Assembly (NCBI GenBank): GCA_052034005.1
Contig: JBPOJB010000043.1
Coordinates: 1 to 64,000 of the forward strand
DNA: 64,000 nucleotides
Reading direction: 5' to 3'
From: JAAYDI01 sp052034005
GTDB taxonomy: Bacteria; Planctomycetota; Planctomycetia; Pirellulales; Pirellulaceae
Part shown: positions 17,054 through 25,612 of the stretch, in pieces
Layout of the letters: each line of letters opens with the position of its first letter
How positions within the stretch are numbered: the first letter of the stretch is position 1
The notes under the pieces: model-generated
The model's input: only the letters and a program-made list of their open reading frames with translations
What the model was told of the DNA's origin: nothing
The model's database searches: none
Made by a program: the position numbers and the translations under genes

Positions 17054-17823
17054 GGCGACACCTCGACTATTCGATCGGCAAGCGCTTCGCACAAGGGATC
17101 GTACTGCTCGGCACAGAAGCCCACGTGCAGGTGACGCCGCCAGCCCTCGGCGTAGGTAAACCGCTTCGACATCCGCCCCACGGCGGCGTCCTGGTCGCGC
17201 AGCGTCTGCAGGTAGGAGTCGAGCCCCTGGCTCTCGTCCAACCAGCGCTTCTGGCTCACATGCCTGGCCAGCATCGCGACCTTCTGCTCCTCCCGGTCTG
17301 TCACGTCCACATAGATGTCCGGTATCACCAGGCGCCGCAACGGATCGCGATTCGAATAGGGCTGGGCATGGTACACGGCCACCGGCTTCATGATCGCCGG
17401 ACGCGGCGGAGTCACCGGGAAATTGGGCATCCCCCGCGCGAACGCCGCCGTCACCGCCAGCCGGCCCGCATTCACATGGTCCTCCATGTAGTCCACCGGG
17501 CTGTGCGTGAGGACAATGTCCGGCGCCACCTCCCGCATCACCGAAGCGACCTGTGCGAGCGTGGGCCGATCGTAGAAAATGTCCAGGTCGGAACAGATGC
17601 TCTCGTGGAAGATCGCGCCAATGCTGGCCGCCGCCTCCTGAGCCTCGCGGCGACGCATCGCCACAATCGTCGCCGTGTCGTACTGCGTCGTCCCCAGATT
17701 GCCGTTGGACAAGTTCATGTAGTGCAGCTCATAGCCGGCCGCACCCAAAAGCATGAGTGTGCCCGACATCATGAACTCAATGTCGTCCGGATGCGCAGCG
17801 ATGGCGAAAGCTACTTTTGTCAT
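17050..17823 (-). CDS. PIG-L (LmbE) family deacetylase
   Basis: A zinc-dependent N-acetylglucosaminyl-type deacetylase of about 257 residues. The AHPDD metal/catalytic motif sits at residues 10-14 (AIAAHPDDIEFMMSGT). The downstream metal ligand is in HSPVDYMEDHVNAGR. The family deacetylates GlcNAc-containing glycans, GlcNAc-Ins (MshB) or GlcNAc-malate (BshB). The substrate here cannot be told. It has no signal peptide, so it is cytoplasmic. Its stop codon overlaps the GTG start of the AAA+ ATPase gene by four bases, and it follows the permease gene by about 53 bases. Confidence 0.87.
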   Translation of the reverse strand: MTKVAFAIAAHPDDIEFMMSGTLMLLGAAGYELHYMNLSNGNLGTTQYDTATIVAMRRREAQEAAASIGAIFHESICSDLDIFYDRPTLAQVASVMREVAPDIVLTHSPVDYMEDHVNAGRLAVTAAFARGMPNFPVTPPRPAIMKPVAVYHAQPYSNRDPLRRLVIPDIYVDVTDREEQKVAMLARHVSQKRWLDESQGLDSYLQTLRDQDAAVGRMSKRFTYAEGWRRHLHVGFCAEQYDPLCEALADRIVEVSP

Positions 17824-17876
17824 GGGGGATCATTCGATGTTCGGTGTTCACGGTCCGGTCGTAACCAACAACACAC

Positions 17877-20800
17877 TCAGCGTTCTTCGCGCAGGGCGGC
17901 CAGCAGGGGCACGCGCAGGGTGGCGCGCGCGGCGCAGGCACCTGCCATGATCCCCACTGCAAAGACAATTAGCAACATGACTCCCAGGCTCCGATAGGGG
18001 ACCGCGGCCCCGCCGGCGAGCAGGTGCGGGATCACCGCCAGCAGCGCCGCCGCGACACCGACACCCAGACCGGTCAGCAGCAGCACGATGCTCTCAAGCA
18101 GCACCAGCTGCGACAGCCGTCGGCGCCGGAAGCCGGCCGCGCGCAACAGCCCCATCTCGCCCCGCCGCTCCAGCACGCTCCGCAGCTGCACGGCCGCCAG
18201 GCCGAATGTGCCCAGCAGCAGCCCCAGCGCGCCCAGGCTCTGAAACGTCCGCAAATACGTGTTCTGCAGGACCAGCAACCCCGACAGGATCCGCCGGCTG
18301 TCGGTCGCGTCGAAGCCCTCGTCGCCCAACCGATCCTCCAGCAGGTGGGCCACCTCGTCGACCTGCCGCTCCGGCGCATCGATCAGGAAGTAACGGTAGC
18401 CGCTGATGGACGGGAACAGGCGCTGGAAGTCGGCCTCCGAGATCAACAGGTTGCCGTGCAGGATGCTCAAGGACAACAGGCCGACCACGCGAAACGTGAT
18501 CGTGCGATGGTCGTAGGTGAACGTGCATTCTTCGCCGATGCCGCCGTAGAGCTTCAAGCTGTAGACGGCCGTCTCCTGATCAATCACGACCGGAATCGGC
18601 TCACCCGCGGGGGTCGGGCCCGCGGCCAACAGCTCCCAGGGCGTGCGGCTCCGGGCCCGTGGCTCGCCCGCGGCGGCGGCTTGTACGAACTGGAATGCCG
18701 CCGCGCGACGATCGCCCGCGCCGGAACGATACCGATCCACGAAGGCCGGCGTCACGCCCAGGACCCGCGGCTGGCTGGAGCGATACAGATTGCCACAGCT
18801 CGCGTCATCGCCCGGCCGCACCCGCCAGGAGTAGATGCGCGTGGCTCCCAGCGCGTGGGCGTCGCCGAGCAACTCGGCGCGGCCCGGACCGCTGTCCAGA
18901 TCGCCGTAGATCGGCTGCGATGACTCGCCGACCAGCGCAAAACCGCCCGTGCCCGTCTCGGTCGGCTGCAGCTGGAACGCGCTCATCGCCACGATCAGAA
19001 AACTGGCCGTCGCGATCAGGCCGATCGTCATGGTGCTGCGGCTCGGATTGCGCGCCGCGCTGCGTGCGGCGAGCTTGACCAGCGGCACGCGGCCCGCGAG
19101 GGATGTCAGGCGGCCGCCGCCCGCTCGCAACGCCTGCCAGATGGCCAGCAGGAGCGCTGCCAGGATCGTGGCGCCCGCCCCGACGAACGCACCCGCCTGT
19201 TGCTGGCCGGTCAGGAACATGGCGGCCACCGCGAGCGTTGCGGCGGTCAGTGCCAGGATGGCCGCGACCGCCAGCGGCCGGCGCGACCGGCCCGCGACCC
19301 AATGGCTGACCGGCGCGACCTGTCCCGCCAACAGACGCCGCGCCGGCACGCGACGCGTCTGAAAGAGACTCCCGTAGACCGTCAACCCCGACACCAGCAC
19401 GCCGGCCAGGTAGCCGATCAGCAGGCTGCGCGCTGTCCAATGGAACTCCAGGAACGGCGTGGTGACGGCGCCGAGCCACCAGGACCTGCTCCGCAACGCG
19501 GCCAGGATCAGGCCGGCATAGCCGACGCCCATCAGCAGCCCGCAGGCGCTGCCCAGGGCCGCGACGATCAGACCCTCGGCCAGCAACACGCGCCGCACGC
19601 GCCGCACCGGCCAACCCAGCGCCAACAGCAGGCCGACCTGGGACGCACGCTGTTCGAACCCCAACCGGAACAGGAGCGCGACCAGCAGCAGCGCGGCCGC
19701 CACCGCGAAGAAGCTCAACAGCAGAAACAGCAGGTCGAACGGAGTGTTGCCCGCCGATGCGGCAAGCTGACGGACCTTGATCGGCACGAACGCGAATCCC
19801 AGCGGCGCGCCGTCGCGGGCCAACTCGTCCAGCAGCCGATGCGCGACGGCCTCGCGCGTCAGCCCCGCCCGCGCCGGGATGCGATACGACGTGGACTGCC
19901 CGAACCGACTCCCCCACAGCTTGCGACCCGTTGCCAGCGACACGAACGCCTTGGGAGTCGTGCCGTAGTCCTCCCAATACTGGTCGTCGATCGAACGGAT
20001 CAGGTCGTACTTGATCGGGAACGGCACCTCCCAGTCGTTGATCGATTTCTGATCGGTGATCCCTTCCACTTCCGGCGTGAGCGCCGGATCGTTCGCCAGG
20101 CTGGGCCGTCGGGCGAATCGCAGCGTGCGCGACGGCAGGTAAGGCGCCGCCGGCGCCGTCAGGGGCGTAATGCCCGCAACCCGTAACCGGTGATGCTGCT
20201 CGACCGGCGCACCCAGCTCCGTCTCGGGTGCGAAGCAGGTCATCCGGATCCAAGCCCCGACAGACACGCCCAAGTCCTCGGCCGCCCAACTGGTCAGGAT
20301 GATCTCATCCGGACCCGGTGTCGCCAGGTCCCGGCCGTCCACGGACTTCAGCGCGAAGTCGGCCGACATGTCGATGGCTGTGACGGTCGAGTAGGGGATG
20401 TTCCGGTCGGCGCCCGCGGACTCCGCGGGCTCGAGAAGGTTGGCCAGGTAGGTGAAGACGCACTGCCCACCCTGTCCGGCAAACGCGCGTTCGGCGGCGG
20501 ACTCGACCTCGGGCGGCAGGATCATCCGCCGGCTGCTGATGCTGAAATAGTCATAGATGCGTTCGGGCTCCGTCACGCCGGGCGCCGTGAAATCCAACCG
20601 GCAGTGGGTGAGCATCAACCCGAGATCCTCGAGCGTGGGACGGAGTGCATGGGCCAACGCCGCCCGAGCCTCCTCGTCCGGTGCGCGATCGTCGGCCCGC
20701 CGCCCGACCAGGATGCTGTTGACGCGCTCCGGTTGCCGCAGGCCGTCCTGCAGCTGCTCAAGCGACATGTAGGCGTTGCCGGGCGGGCGCTGGTTGGGCG

Positions 20801-21440
20801 TCAGGCTGAACTGGCCCAGGCCGGCGGCCGGCACGATCTCAATCACTCTCAACCGCGGGAAACTGCGGATCAGGTCGGACTTCTTGCCGAGCGGACTATC
20901 GGCCGGCACGTCCTCCGGCCGGGCCAATCGCACCGTGACCAGGTCGCCCACGCCTGCCTGAAGCTCGTCCGCCAGGGTCTGGTTCAGGATGATCTCGTCC
21001 CGCGCCGGGCAGCGCCGCGGACGCCGCGCGGGGTCGGCCTCCAACCGCCAGAAAGACTGGCCGCCGGCGACGTCGCGCTCGCTGTGACCGCCCACGACCA
21101 GCACATTCGACGAACGCGCCACTCGACCCTCCACGCGCCGCTCCACCGTCGCCTGCGGGAACACCAAGGCGCCGACCGCCAGGTCGTAGTGGCGCGAGAA
21201 CTCATGATCGGCAGCCAGGTCGTCGGCCAGCTGCTGGCGGAAGAACCGGTCGACCAGCAGGAGCTCGTCGATCCGCCCCAGTCGATCGAGCGTCAGGTCG
21301 CGCAGGCTGCCACGCACGCTGTCCCCGACCAGCAGTGCGCCGGTGAGCACCGCGGTGGCCGCCGCGACGCCCAGCGCGACGGCCGCATGGATCCGCCAAT
21401 GATAAGTCAGGCCCCGGAAGGCCAGACGCCACAGAGCCAC
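17877..21440 (-). CDS. ABC transporter permease of the FtsX/MacB superfamily, duplicated
   Basis: About 1187 residues, much longer than a single FtsX-type permease and like the fused eight- to ten-helix forms. An N-terminal transmembrane helix (HAAVALGVAAATAVLTGALL) precedes a ~600-residue extracytoplasmic part. A three-helix block (~610-750) comes next, then a second helical block with another periplasmic loop and three C-terminal helices (~1060-1180). It should pair with the ATPase encoded 28 bases upstream. MacB/Lol-type systems use such permeases to extract lipids or peptides from the membrane. The start is a GTG preceded by GGGGTGA. Confidence 0.85.
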   Translation of the reverse strand: MALWRLAFRGLTYHWRIHAAVALGVAAATAVLTGALLVGDSVRGSLRDLTLDRLGRIDELLLVDRFFRQQLADDLAADHEFSRHYDLAVGALVFPQATVERRVEGRVARSSNVLVVGGHSERDVAGGQSFWRLEADPARRPRRCPARDEIILNQTLADELQAGVGDLVTVRLARPEDVPADSPLGKKSDLIRSFPRLRVIEIVPAAGLGQFSLTPNQRPPGNAYMSLEQLQDGLRQPERVNSILVGRRADDRAPDEEARAALAHALRPTLEDLGLMLTHCRLDFTAPGVTEPERIYDYFSISSRRMILPPEVESAAERAFAGQGGQCVFTYLANLLEPAESAGADRNIPYSTVTAIDMSADFALKSVDGRDLATPGPDEIILTSWAAEDLGVSVGAWIRMTCFAPETELGAPVEQHHRLRVAGITPLTAPAAPYLPSRTLRFARRPSLANDPALTPEVEGITDQKSINDWEVPFPIKYDLIRSIDDQYWEDYGTTPKAFVSLATGRKLWGSRFGQSTSYRIPARAGLTREAVAHRLLDELARDGAPLGFAFVPIKVRQLAASAGNTPFDLLFLLLSFFAVAAALLLVALLFRLGFEQRASQVGLLLALGWPVRRVRRVLLAEGLIVAALGSACGLLMGVGYAGLILAALRSRSWWLGAVTTPFLEFHWTARSLLIGYLAGVLVSGLTVYGSLFQTRRVPARRLLAGQVAPVSHWVAGRSRRPLAVAAILALTAATLAVAAMFLTGQQQAGAFVGAGATILAALLLAIWQALRAGGGRLTSLAGRVPLVKLAARSAARNPSRSTMTIGLIATASFLIVAMSAFQLQPTETGTGGFALVGESSQPIYGDLDSGPGRAELLGDAHALGATRIYSWRVRPGDDASCGNLYRSSQPRVLGVTPAFVDRYRSGAGDRRAAAFQFVQAAAAGEPRARSRTPWELLAAGPTPAGEPIPVVIDQETAVYSLKLYGGIGEECTFTYDHRTITFRVVGLLSLSILHGNLLISEADFQRLFPSISGYRYFLIDAPERQVDEVAHLLEDRLGDEGFDATDSRRILSGLLVLQNTYLRTFQSLGALGLLLGTFGLAAVQLRSVLERRGEMGLLRAAGFRRRRLSQLVLLESIVLLLTGLGVGVAAALLAVIPHLLAGGAAVPYRSLGVMLLIVFAVGIMAGACAARATLRVPLLAALREER

Positions 21441-21468
21441 AGTTCGTTCACCCCACGGTGCAGGATGT

Positions 21469-22170
21469 TCACGCAGTACTCACCAATCGCCCATCGTCCA
21501 GACGCGCGCGTCGCTGCAGCAGGGCGGCCAGCTCGCTGCTGTGCGTGACCACGATCAACATGGCGCCTTCCTCCTGCTGGAGCTGCAGCAGCAACCGGGC
21601 GACAACCATGGCGCTGGTGTGATCCAGGTTGCCCGTCGGCTCGTCCGCCAACACGAGCCGCGGGCTGTTCACCAACGCCCGGGCCACCGCCACCCGCCCG
21701 CGCTCGCCACCCGACAGCTCGGCCGGCCGATGGTCCAGGCGATCCCGCAGGCCGACACGGTCCAGCAGCTGGCGCGCGCGCTGCTCGGCAGCCGCCGTCG
21801 ATGCGCCTTCGGCTAACGTCGGGATCAGGACGTTCTCCAGCACGGAGAGCTGCGGCAGCAAGTGATGGTCCTGAAAGATGAACCCGATGTTCTGGTTGCG
21901 GAAATGCGCTAAGGCCGCCTCGCTCAACGCATACGGGTTCTGGCCGCCCAGCGTCACGCTGCCCTGTGTGGGCGGGTCGAGCGTGCCAATCGCGTACAAC
22001 AGCGTACTCTTGCCCGACCCGCTCGGACCCACAATCGCCAGGTTCTCGCCCGCCGAAAGCGCCAGCGATACGCCGCGCAACACCTCCAGGGGCGCCGATC
22101 GCGTCGCGTACTGCTTCACTACGTTCTCAACAGTCAGGTCTTGCATGCAGACACGTGTCTCTTCGTTCAT
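21469..22170 (-). CDS. ABC transporter ATP-binding protein, LolD/MacB type
   Basis: About 233 residues. It has Walker A GPSGSGKST, the Q-loop FQDHHLLPQLSVLENV, the signature LSGGERGRVAVARAL, Walker B LVLADEPTGNLD and the H-loop VVTHS. The sequence is closest in style to LolD/MacB/FtsE-like ATPases, which fits the FtsX-superfamily permease that follows. An ATG eight codons further in (MQDLTVENVV) is an alternative start. Together the two genes encode a complete exporter, or mechanotransmission complex, next to the isoprenoid genes. Confidence 0.92.
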   Translation of the reverse strand: MNEETRVCMQDLTVENVVKQYATRSAPLEVLRGVSLALSAGENLAIVGPSGSGKSTLLYAIGTLDPPTQGSVTLGGQNPYALSEAALAHFRNQNIGFIFQDHHLLPQLSVLENVLIPTLAEGASTAAAEQRARQLLDRVGLRDRLDHRPAELSGGERGRVAVARALVNSPRLVLADEPTGNLDHTSAMVVARLLLQLQQEEGAMLIVVTHSSELAALLQRRARLDDGRLVSTA

Positions 22171-22219
22171 GATAGGCTGGACGCCTACCCCACTAATGTG
22201 GCGGGACGGGCGCGCAGAC

Positions 22220-23161
22220 TCAAGGCGTGATCGCCCGGAGCAGGGCCAGACTGCCCAATCCGTAGAACGTGTATTCCATATCGCACGCTTCGTCCGACAG
22301 CACGGCGCGGAACCCGCCATCGCTGTGGTCCAGCGACTGGACGAATTCCAGCGCCCGACGCGTATCCAACTGATCGGTCTGCCCCAGGTCCACCAGGGTC
22401 AGGATGCCCGTGAACGTGCTCAGCAGATCGGCCAGCGGAATGCGCGTATGCGCGCGCAATCCGCCGTCGATGTCCTGCATTTCGGCGAGGAACTGGGCAC
22501 TGGACCGCGCGGTGTCCGGATCGAGCGCATCGAGCATGTGCAGTACGGCCACTGCCGCCGCAGTCGGATTCGTACCGGCCCGCTTGGCGACGCGAATCTC
22601 GCGAAAACCGCCGAAATCGTCTTGCTGGGATCTGATGAAGCGGATCACGTCCTGCGGGCTGTCGATTGGGCGACCGAGCAATTGCAGACACAACAGCGTC
22701 AGGAACGTGTGGTAAGTGCTGCTCGCATGGCCCTCCGGGCCCTTGGCGAACCCGCCGTCCGGGCGGCGCAGCGCCAAAAGTTCGTCAGCCAGCGAACCCC
22801 GCCACGACTCGCCGGCCACGGCCAGGACGTCCAGTCCAGCAGCCGCTGCAAGCTGCGCGGCGCCGAACAGGAGCGAGATCCGATCGATCAGCGGTTCGCG
22901 GCATGCGAGTCGTTGACCGAGGAAGTCCGCGGCACGCTGCGCGACCGAGCCGCCGAGCCTGCCGAGGATTGCCAGCGACCGCAAGGCGAAGCTCGTGTAG
23001 TACAGATCGCTTGGGCCCTCTCGTCCGGCGAATCCGCCATCCGCGCGCGCGGCCCCGACCAGGTAGTCACCGTGACGCGCCAGCACGTCCGCAGGCACAC
23101 GTGCGAGCCCCGCTGCCAGCCGGGTCGTCAGGGAGTGCAGGTACGTCAGCGGCATATTCAC
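22220..23161 (-). CDS. Prenyltransferase/squalene-oxidase repeat protein resembling protein geranylgeranyltransferase beta subunits
   Basis: About 313 residues made of five to six alpha/alpha-barrel repeats with the motif DGGFxG/DGGFAKG/FGGFRE/DGGLRAH/DGGFRAV. Layout and length match the beta subunit of eukaryotic Rab geranylgeranyltransferase. The zinc ligands of that family (Asp-x-Cys and a later His) are only partly kept. The Asp is in PLADLLSTFTG, but the Cys position is Leu, and the His position is Tyr in DMEYTFYGLGSLALL. So it is probably not a classical cysteine prenyltransferase; it could bind an isoprenoid or act as a non-zinc terpene enzyme. It sits between rpsR and the ABC exporter genes. 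Confidence 0.75.
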   Translation of the reverse strand: MNMPLTYLHSLTTRLAAGLARVPADVLARHGDYLVGAARADGGFAGREGPSDLYYTSFALRSLAILGRLGGSVAQRAADFLGQRLACREPLIDRISLLFGAAQLAAAAGLDVLAVAGESWRGSLADELLALRRPDGGFAKGPEGHASSTYHTFLTLLCLQLLGRPIDSPQDVIRFIRSQQDDFGGFREIRVAKRAGTNPTAAAVAVLHMLDALDPDTARSSAQFLAEMQDIDGGLRAHTRIPLADLLSTFTGILTLVDLGQTDQLDTRRALEFVQSLDHSDGGFRAVLSDEACDMEYTFYGLGSLALLRAITP

Positions 23162-23287
23162 GAGCGGAGACGATTCACAAGCGGGTCGAAAGACATCTCA
23201 TCTCGGCCGGGTGTGCGCAAAAGAACAGCCTGCGGCGGTCGCCCGGCCAGCAGGCTCGCAGGACACAGCGCCTCGCAGCAGCCGCCG

Positions 23288-23551
23288 TCATTCGCCCGTG
23301 TATGGCAGGAGGGCCATGAAGCGGGCCCGCTTGATGGCCCGCGTCACGGCGTGCTGGCTGGCAGCCGAACACCCCGTCTTGCGGCGGCCCACGATCCGGC
23401 CGTGGCGATTGACCAGCTTCTTGAGCAACTCCACGTCCTTGTAGTCCACATACATCGGCCGCGGCCGCTGGCCATCGACGAAGATCGGATCCTTCTTCTT
23501 GGTGCGGACACGGGCCTTGGTCCGCTTGCGAGGCCGCATGGGGCGTTTCAT
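23288..23551 (-). CDS. rpsR: 30S ribosomal protein S18
   Basis: 87 residues, basic. The conserved core is VDYKDVELLKKLVNRHGRIV followed by RRKTGCSAASQHAVTRAIKRAR, the standard S18 sequence. The N-terminal extension (MKRPMRPRKRTKARVRTKKKD) is charged. It is separated from its usual partners (rpsF, ssb, rplI), none of which is in the window. Confidence 0.97.
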   Translation of the reverse strand: MKRPMRPRKRTKARVRTKKKDPIFVDGQRPRPMYVDYKDVELLKKLVNRHGRIVGRRKTGCSAASQHAVTRAIKRARFMALLPYTGE

Positions 23552-23683
23552 AGGCGTTCGTTCAACTGGTGTAAGTGCTTATTGGGTCGATACTTACCAG
23601 CGCGGGGGACGCGCCGCTGGAGCTGCTTCGAATCGCCTATTGTACGCGAATCCGGCCGCAACGCAAGTGACCGTGGACGGTTG

Positions 23684-25567
23684 TCAGCGGTCGGCTGTGG
23701 GGGTGGGCGGCAGGGATAACTCCAGTCCCTGACGCGCCGACGGGGACCCAACGCCGATGGCCGGGTCCTCCGGGCGTTCGAGCACGGTGTCGATCAGGTA
23801 GCGGAACAGGCGTCGCAGTTCCGGCGGCTCGATCTCCTGCACCGCCGACTCTGCCCGCTGCTGGTGTTTGTCCACCAGGCGACGCGCCTTGTCAAACACG
23901 CCCGCCTCCACATACATCTGCCGAACGCGCTGGATGCGGAACTTGGCGGCCAGCGACCGGTCCTGCACGAGCGCCCGCAGTTGTTGTTGGGCTGCTTCGT
24001 CGAGTCCTTCGAGGGCTAGGGCCCACAAGATGGTCGGACGGCCGCCCAGGATGTCGCCGCCGGCCGTCAGCTTGTTGTGCCCGTCGCCGCACCAATCGTG
24101 CAGGTCGTTGAGGATCTGGAAGGCGACGCCCAGGTTGCGTGCGAACTGCTTGACCAGGCGCATGTAGGGGGTGTACGGCGTGGCCAGCCGGATACCGGTC
24201 AGGATCGCCGCTTCGAAGGCGGGAGCCGTCTTGAGTGCATAGATCTTCAGGGCATCGATGGGCTTGAGCAGCTTGTCGCGCGAATCGCGCCAGGCTAACT
24301 CTGCCCCCTGGCCTTCGGCCAGTTTCGTGTGCGCGTCGGCCAGACAGTCCAGGATGTCGCTCACCGCCTCGGGGCCGAGCGACTTGGACTCGCGACTCAC
24401 CAGCCGGTATCCCATGCCGATCAGATAATCCCCGATATTGATCGCCGTGGGGGTACCGTAACGGCGGTGCAGCGTCTCGGTCCCGTAGCGGAAGGCATCG
24501 TCATCCTCGATGTCGTCGTGGACCAACGACGCCTTGTGGAAGGTCTCGATCGACATGGCCGCCCGGAAGATCGCGTCCGGAAGCTGCGCTAAATGCTCGG
24601 CGCCGGCCGGGCCGGTCCCGAGCCCGCCGGTCATCGCGTCGTAGACCGCCAACGTGATGAACGGCCGCGAGTATTTCCCGCCCTTGGCGAGGAAATCGTA
24701 CGCGATCGCTTCCGTGGCCGCGATCGGCTCCAACGCCACAACCGACTGCCCATCGAGTTCCGAGAGCCGCGGCCCGCCGCGCAATCGCGGCGCGTACCGA
24801 TCCAGAGCCTCCGGCTGGAACATCCCCGAGGCCGCCCGCATCAGGTGGACGTAGGTGCGTGTTGCGTTGGATGTGGCCGTATGGTTCAGCAAGATCATCT
24901 CCCGGACCCAGTCCTCGTCTACCGACGTCGTCCGACAACTGCTCGACAGCAGCGGCATGGCGAGGCACGGGATGCCCGCCAAGAGGACCTTGTCAATCGC
25001 TTTCTCCAGCACGTTCAAACAGGCCACGCCCAGGATGGCGTCCACACCACCGCCGAGGATGATCTTCATGACGACCGGCGAGCCTTCGGCGACCAGTACG
25101 CGATAGCCCAGCTGCTGCGCGATCGTGCGGAACTGGCCGATGCAACACGCATCGCAATCCGTACATTCCAAACCGAACTCGTTGTAGCTCGCCCGGCACC
25201 GCGCCGCGTCCTTCAGACAGTGTGGCAACAGCAGCAGCCGCCGGGTAGGTGGCACCGCCGCCACTTGATCCCGCCAGAACGCAGATGCCAGCATGACCAT
25301 CGTCCAGCCCAGGTACCCTTCGGGAAGCTGCAAGTCGTCCAGCGCGGCGCGCGCGACCAGCTCCATGGTGTCCTTTGACAAGGGCACGGACCGGTCGAGC
25401 CGGGCCGCCACCTCCTCGCACCGTTGCCGAATCCGCTCGCGCAGCCCGCGCGCCTCCGGGACCTGCTTCAGATGCGCGGTCGACCGCCGACCATCACGCA
25501 CGCGCACTCGGGCGGCGGCGGACACGCTATCGGCCGGGGTCGAGGGCGTCGCGGGTGCACTGACCAA
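23684..25567 (-). CDS. DUF116 domain fused to an isoprenyl diphosphate synthase
   Basis: About 627 residues. Residues ~60-245 are a DUF116 domain with the cysteine cluster HCLKDAARCR...ECTDCDACCIG (Cys 117, 124, 135, 138, 141, 142), suited to binding a metal or Fe-S cluster. Residues ~280-600 are a trans-isoprenyl diphosphate synthase. It has the GGKYSRP motif (296-302), first Asp-rich motif DDIEDD (351-356), a YALKTAP lysine, and a second motif altered to NDLHD (487-491). The residues at -4 and -5 before the first motif are Ser and Ala, as in long-chain synthases. The start is a TTG preceded by AAAGGA at 7-base spacing. It follows the terpene cyclase gene by 45 bases. Confidence 0.88.
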   Translation of the reverse strand: MVSAPATPSTPADSVSAAARVRVRDGRRSTAHLKQVPEARGLRERIRQRCEEVAARLDRSVPLSKDTMELVARAALDDLQLPEGYLGWTMVMLASAFWRDQVAAVPPTRRLLLLPHCLKDAARCRASYNEFGLECTDCDACCIGQFRTIAQQLGYRVLVAEGSPVVMKIILGGGVDAILGVACLNVLEKAIDKVLLAGIPCLAMPLLSSSCRTTSVDEDWVREMILLNHTATSNATRTYVHLMRAASGMFQPEALDRYAPRLRGGPRLSELDGQSVVALEPIAATEAIAYDFLAKGGKYSRPFITLAVYDAMTGGLGTGPAGAEHLAQLPDAIFRAAMSIETFHKASLVHDDIEDDDAFRYGTETLHRRYGTPTAINIGDYLIGMGYRLVSRESKSLGPEAVSDILDCLADAHTKLAEGQGAELAWRDSRDKLLKPIDALKIYALKTAPAFEAAILTGIRLATPYTPYMRLVKQFARNLGVAFQILNDLHDWCGDGHNKLTAGGDILGGRPTILWALALEGLDEAAQQQLRALVQDRSLAAKFRIQRVRQMYVEAGVFDKARRLVDKHQQRAESAVQEIEPPELRRLFRYLIDTVLERPEDPAIGVGSPSARQGLELSLPPTPTADR

Positions 25568-25612
25568 GATGATGTCCTTTGAATTGGAGGGCGTTCGCCG
25601 TGTACTGCGTGA

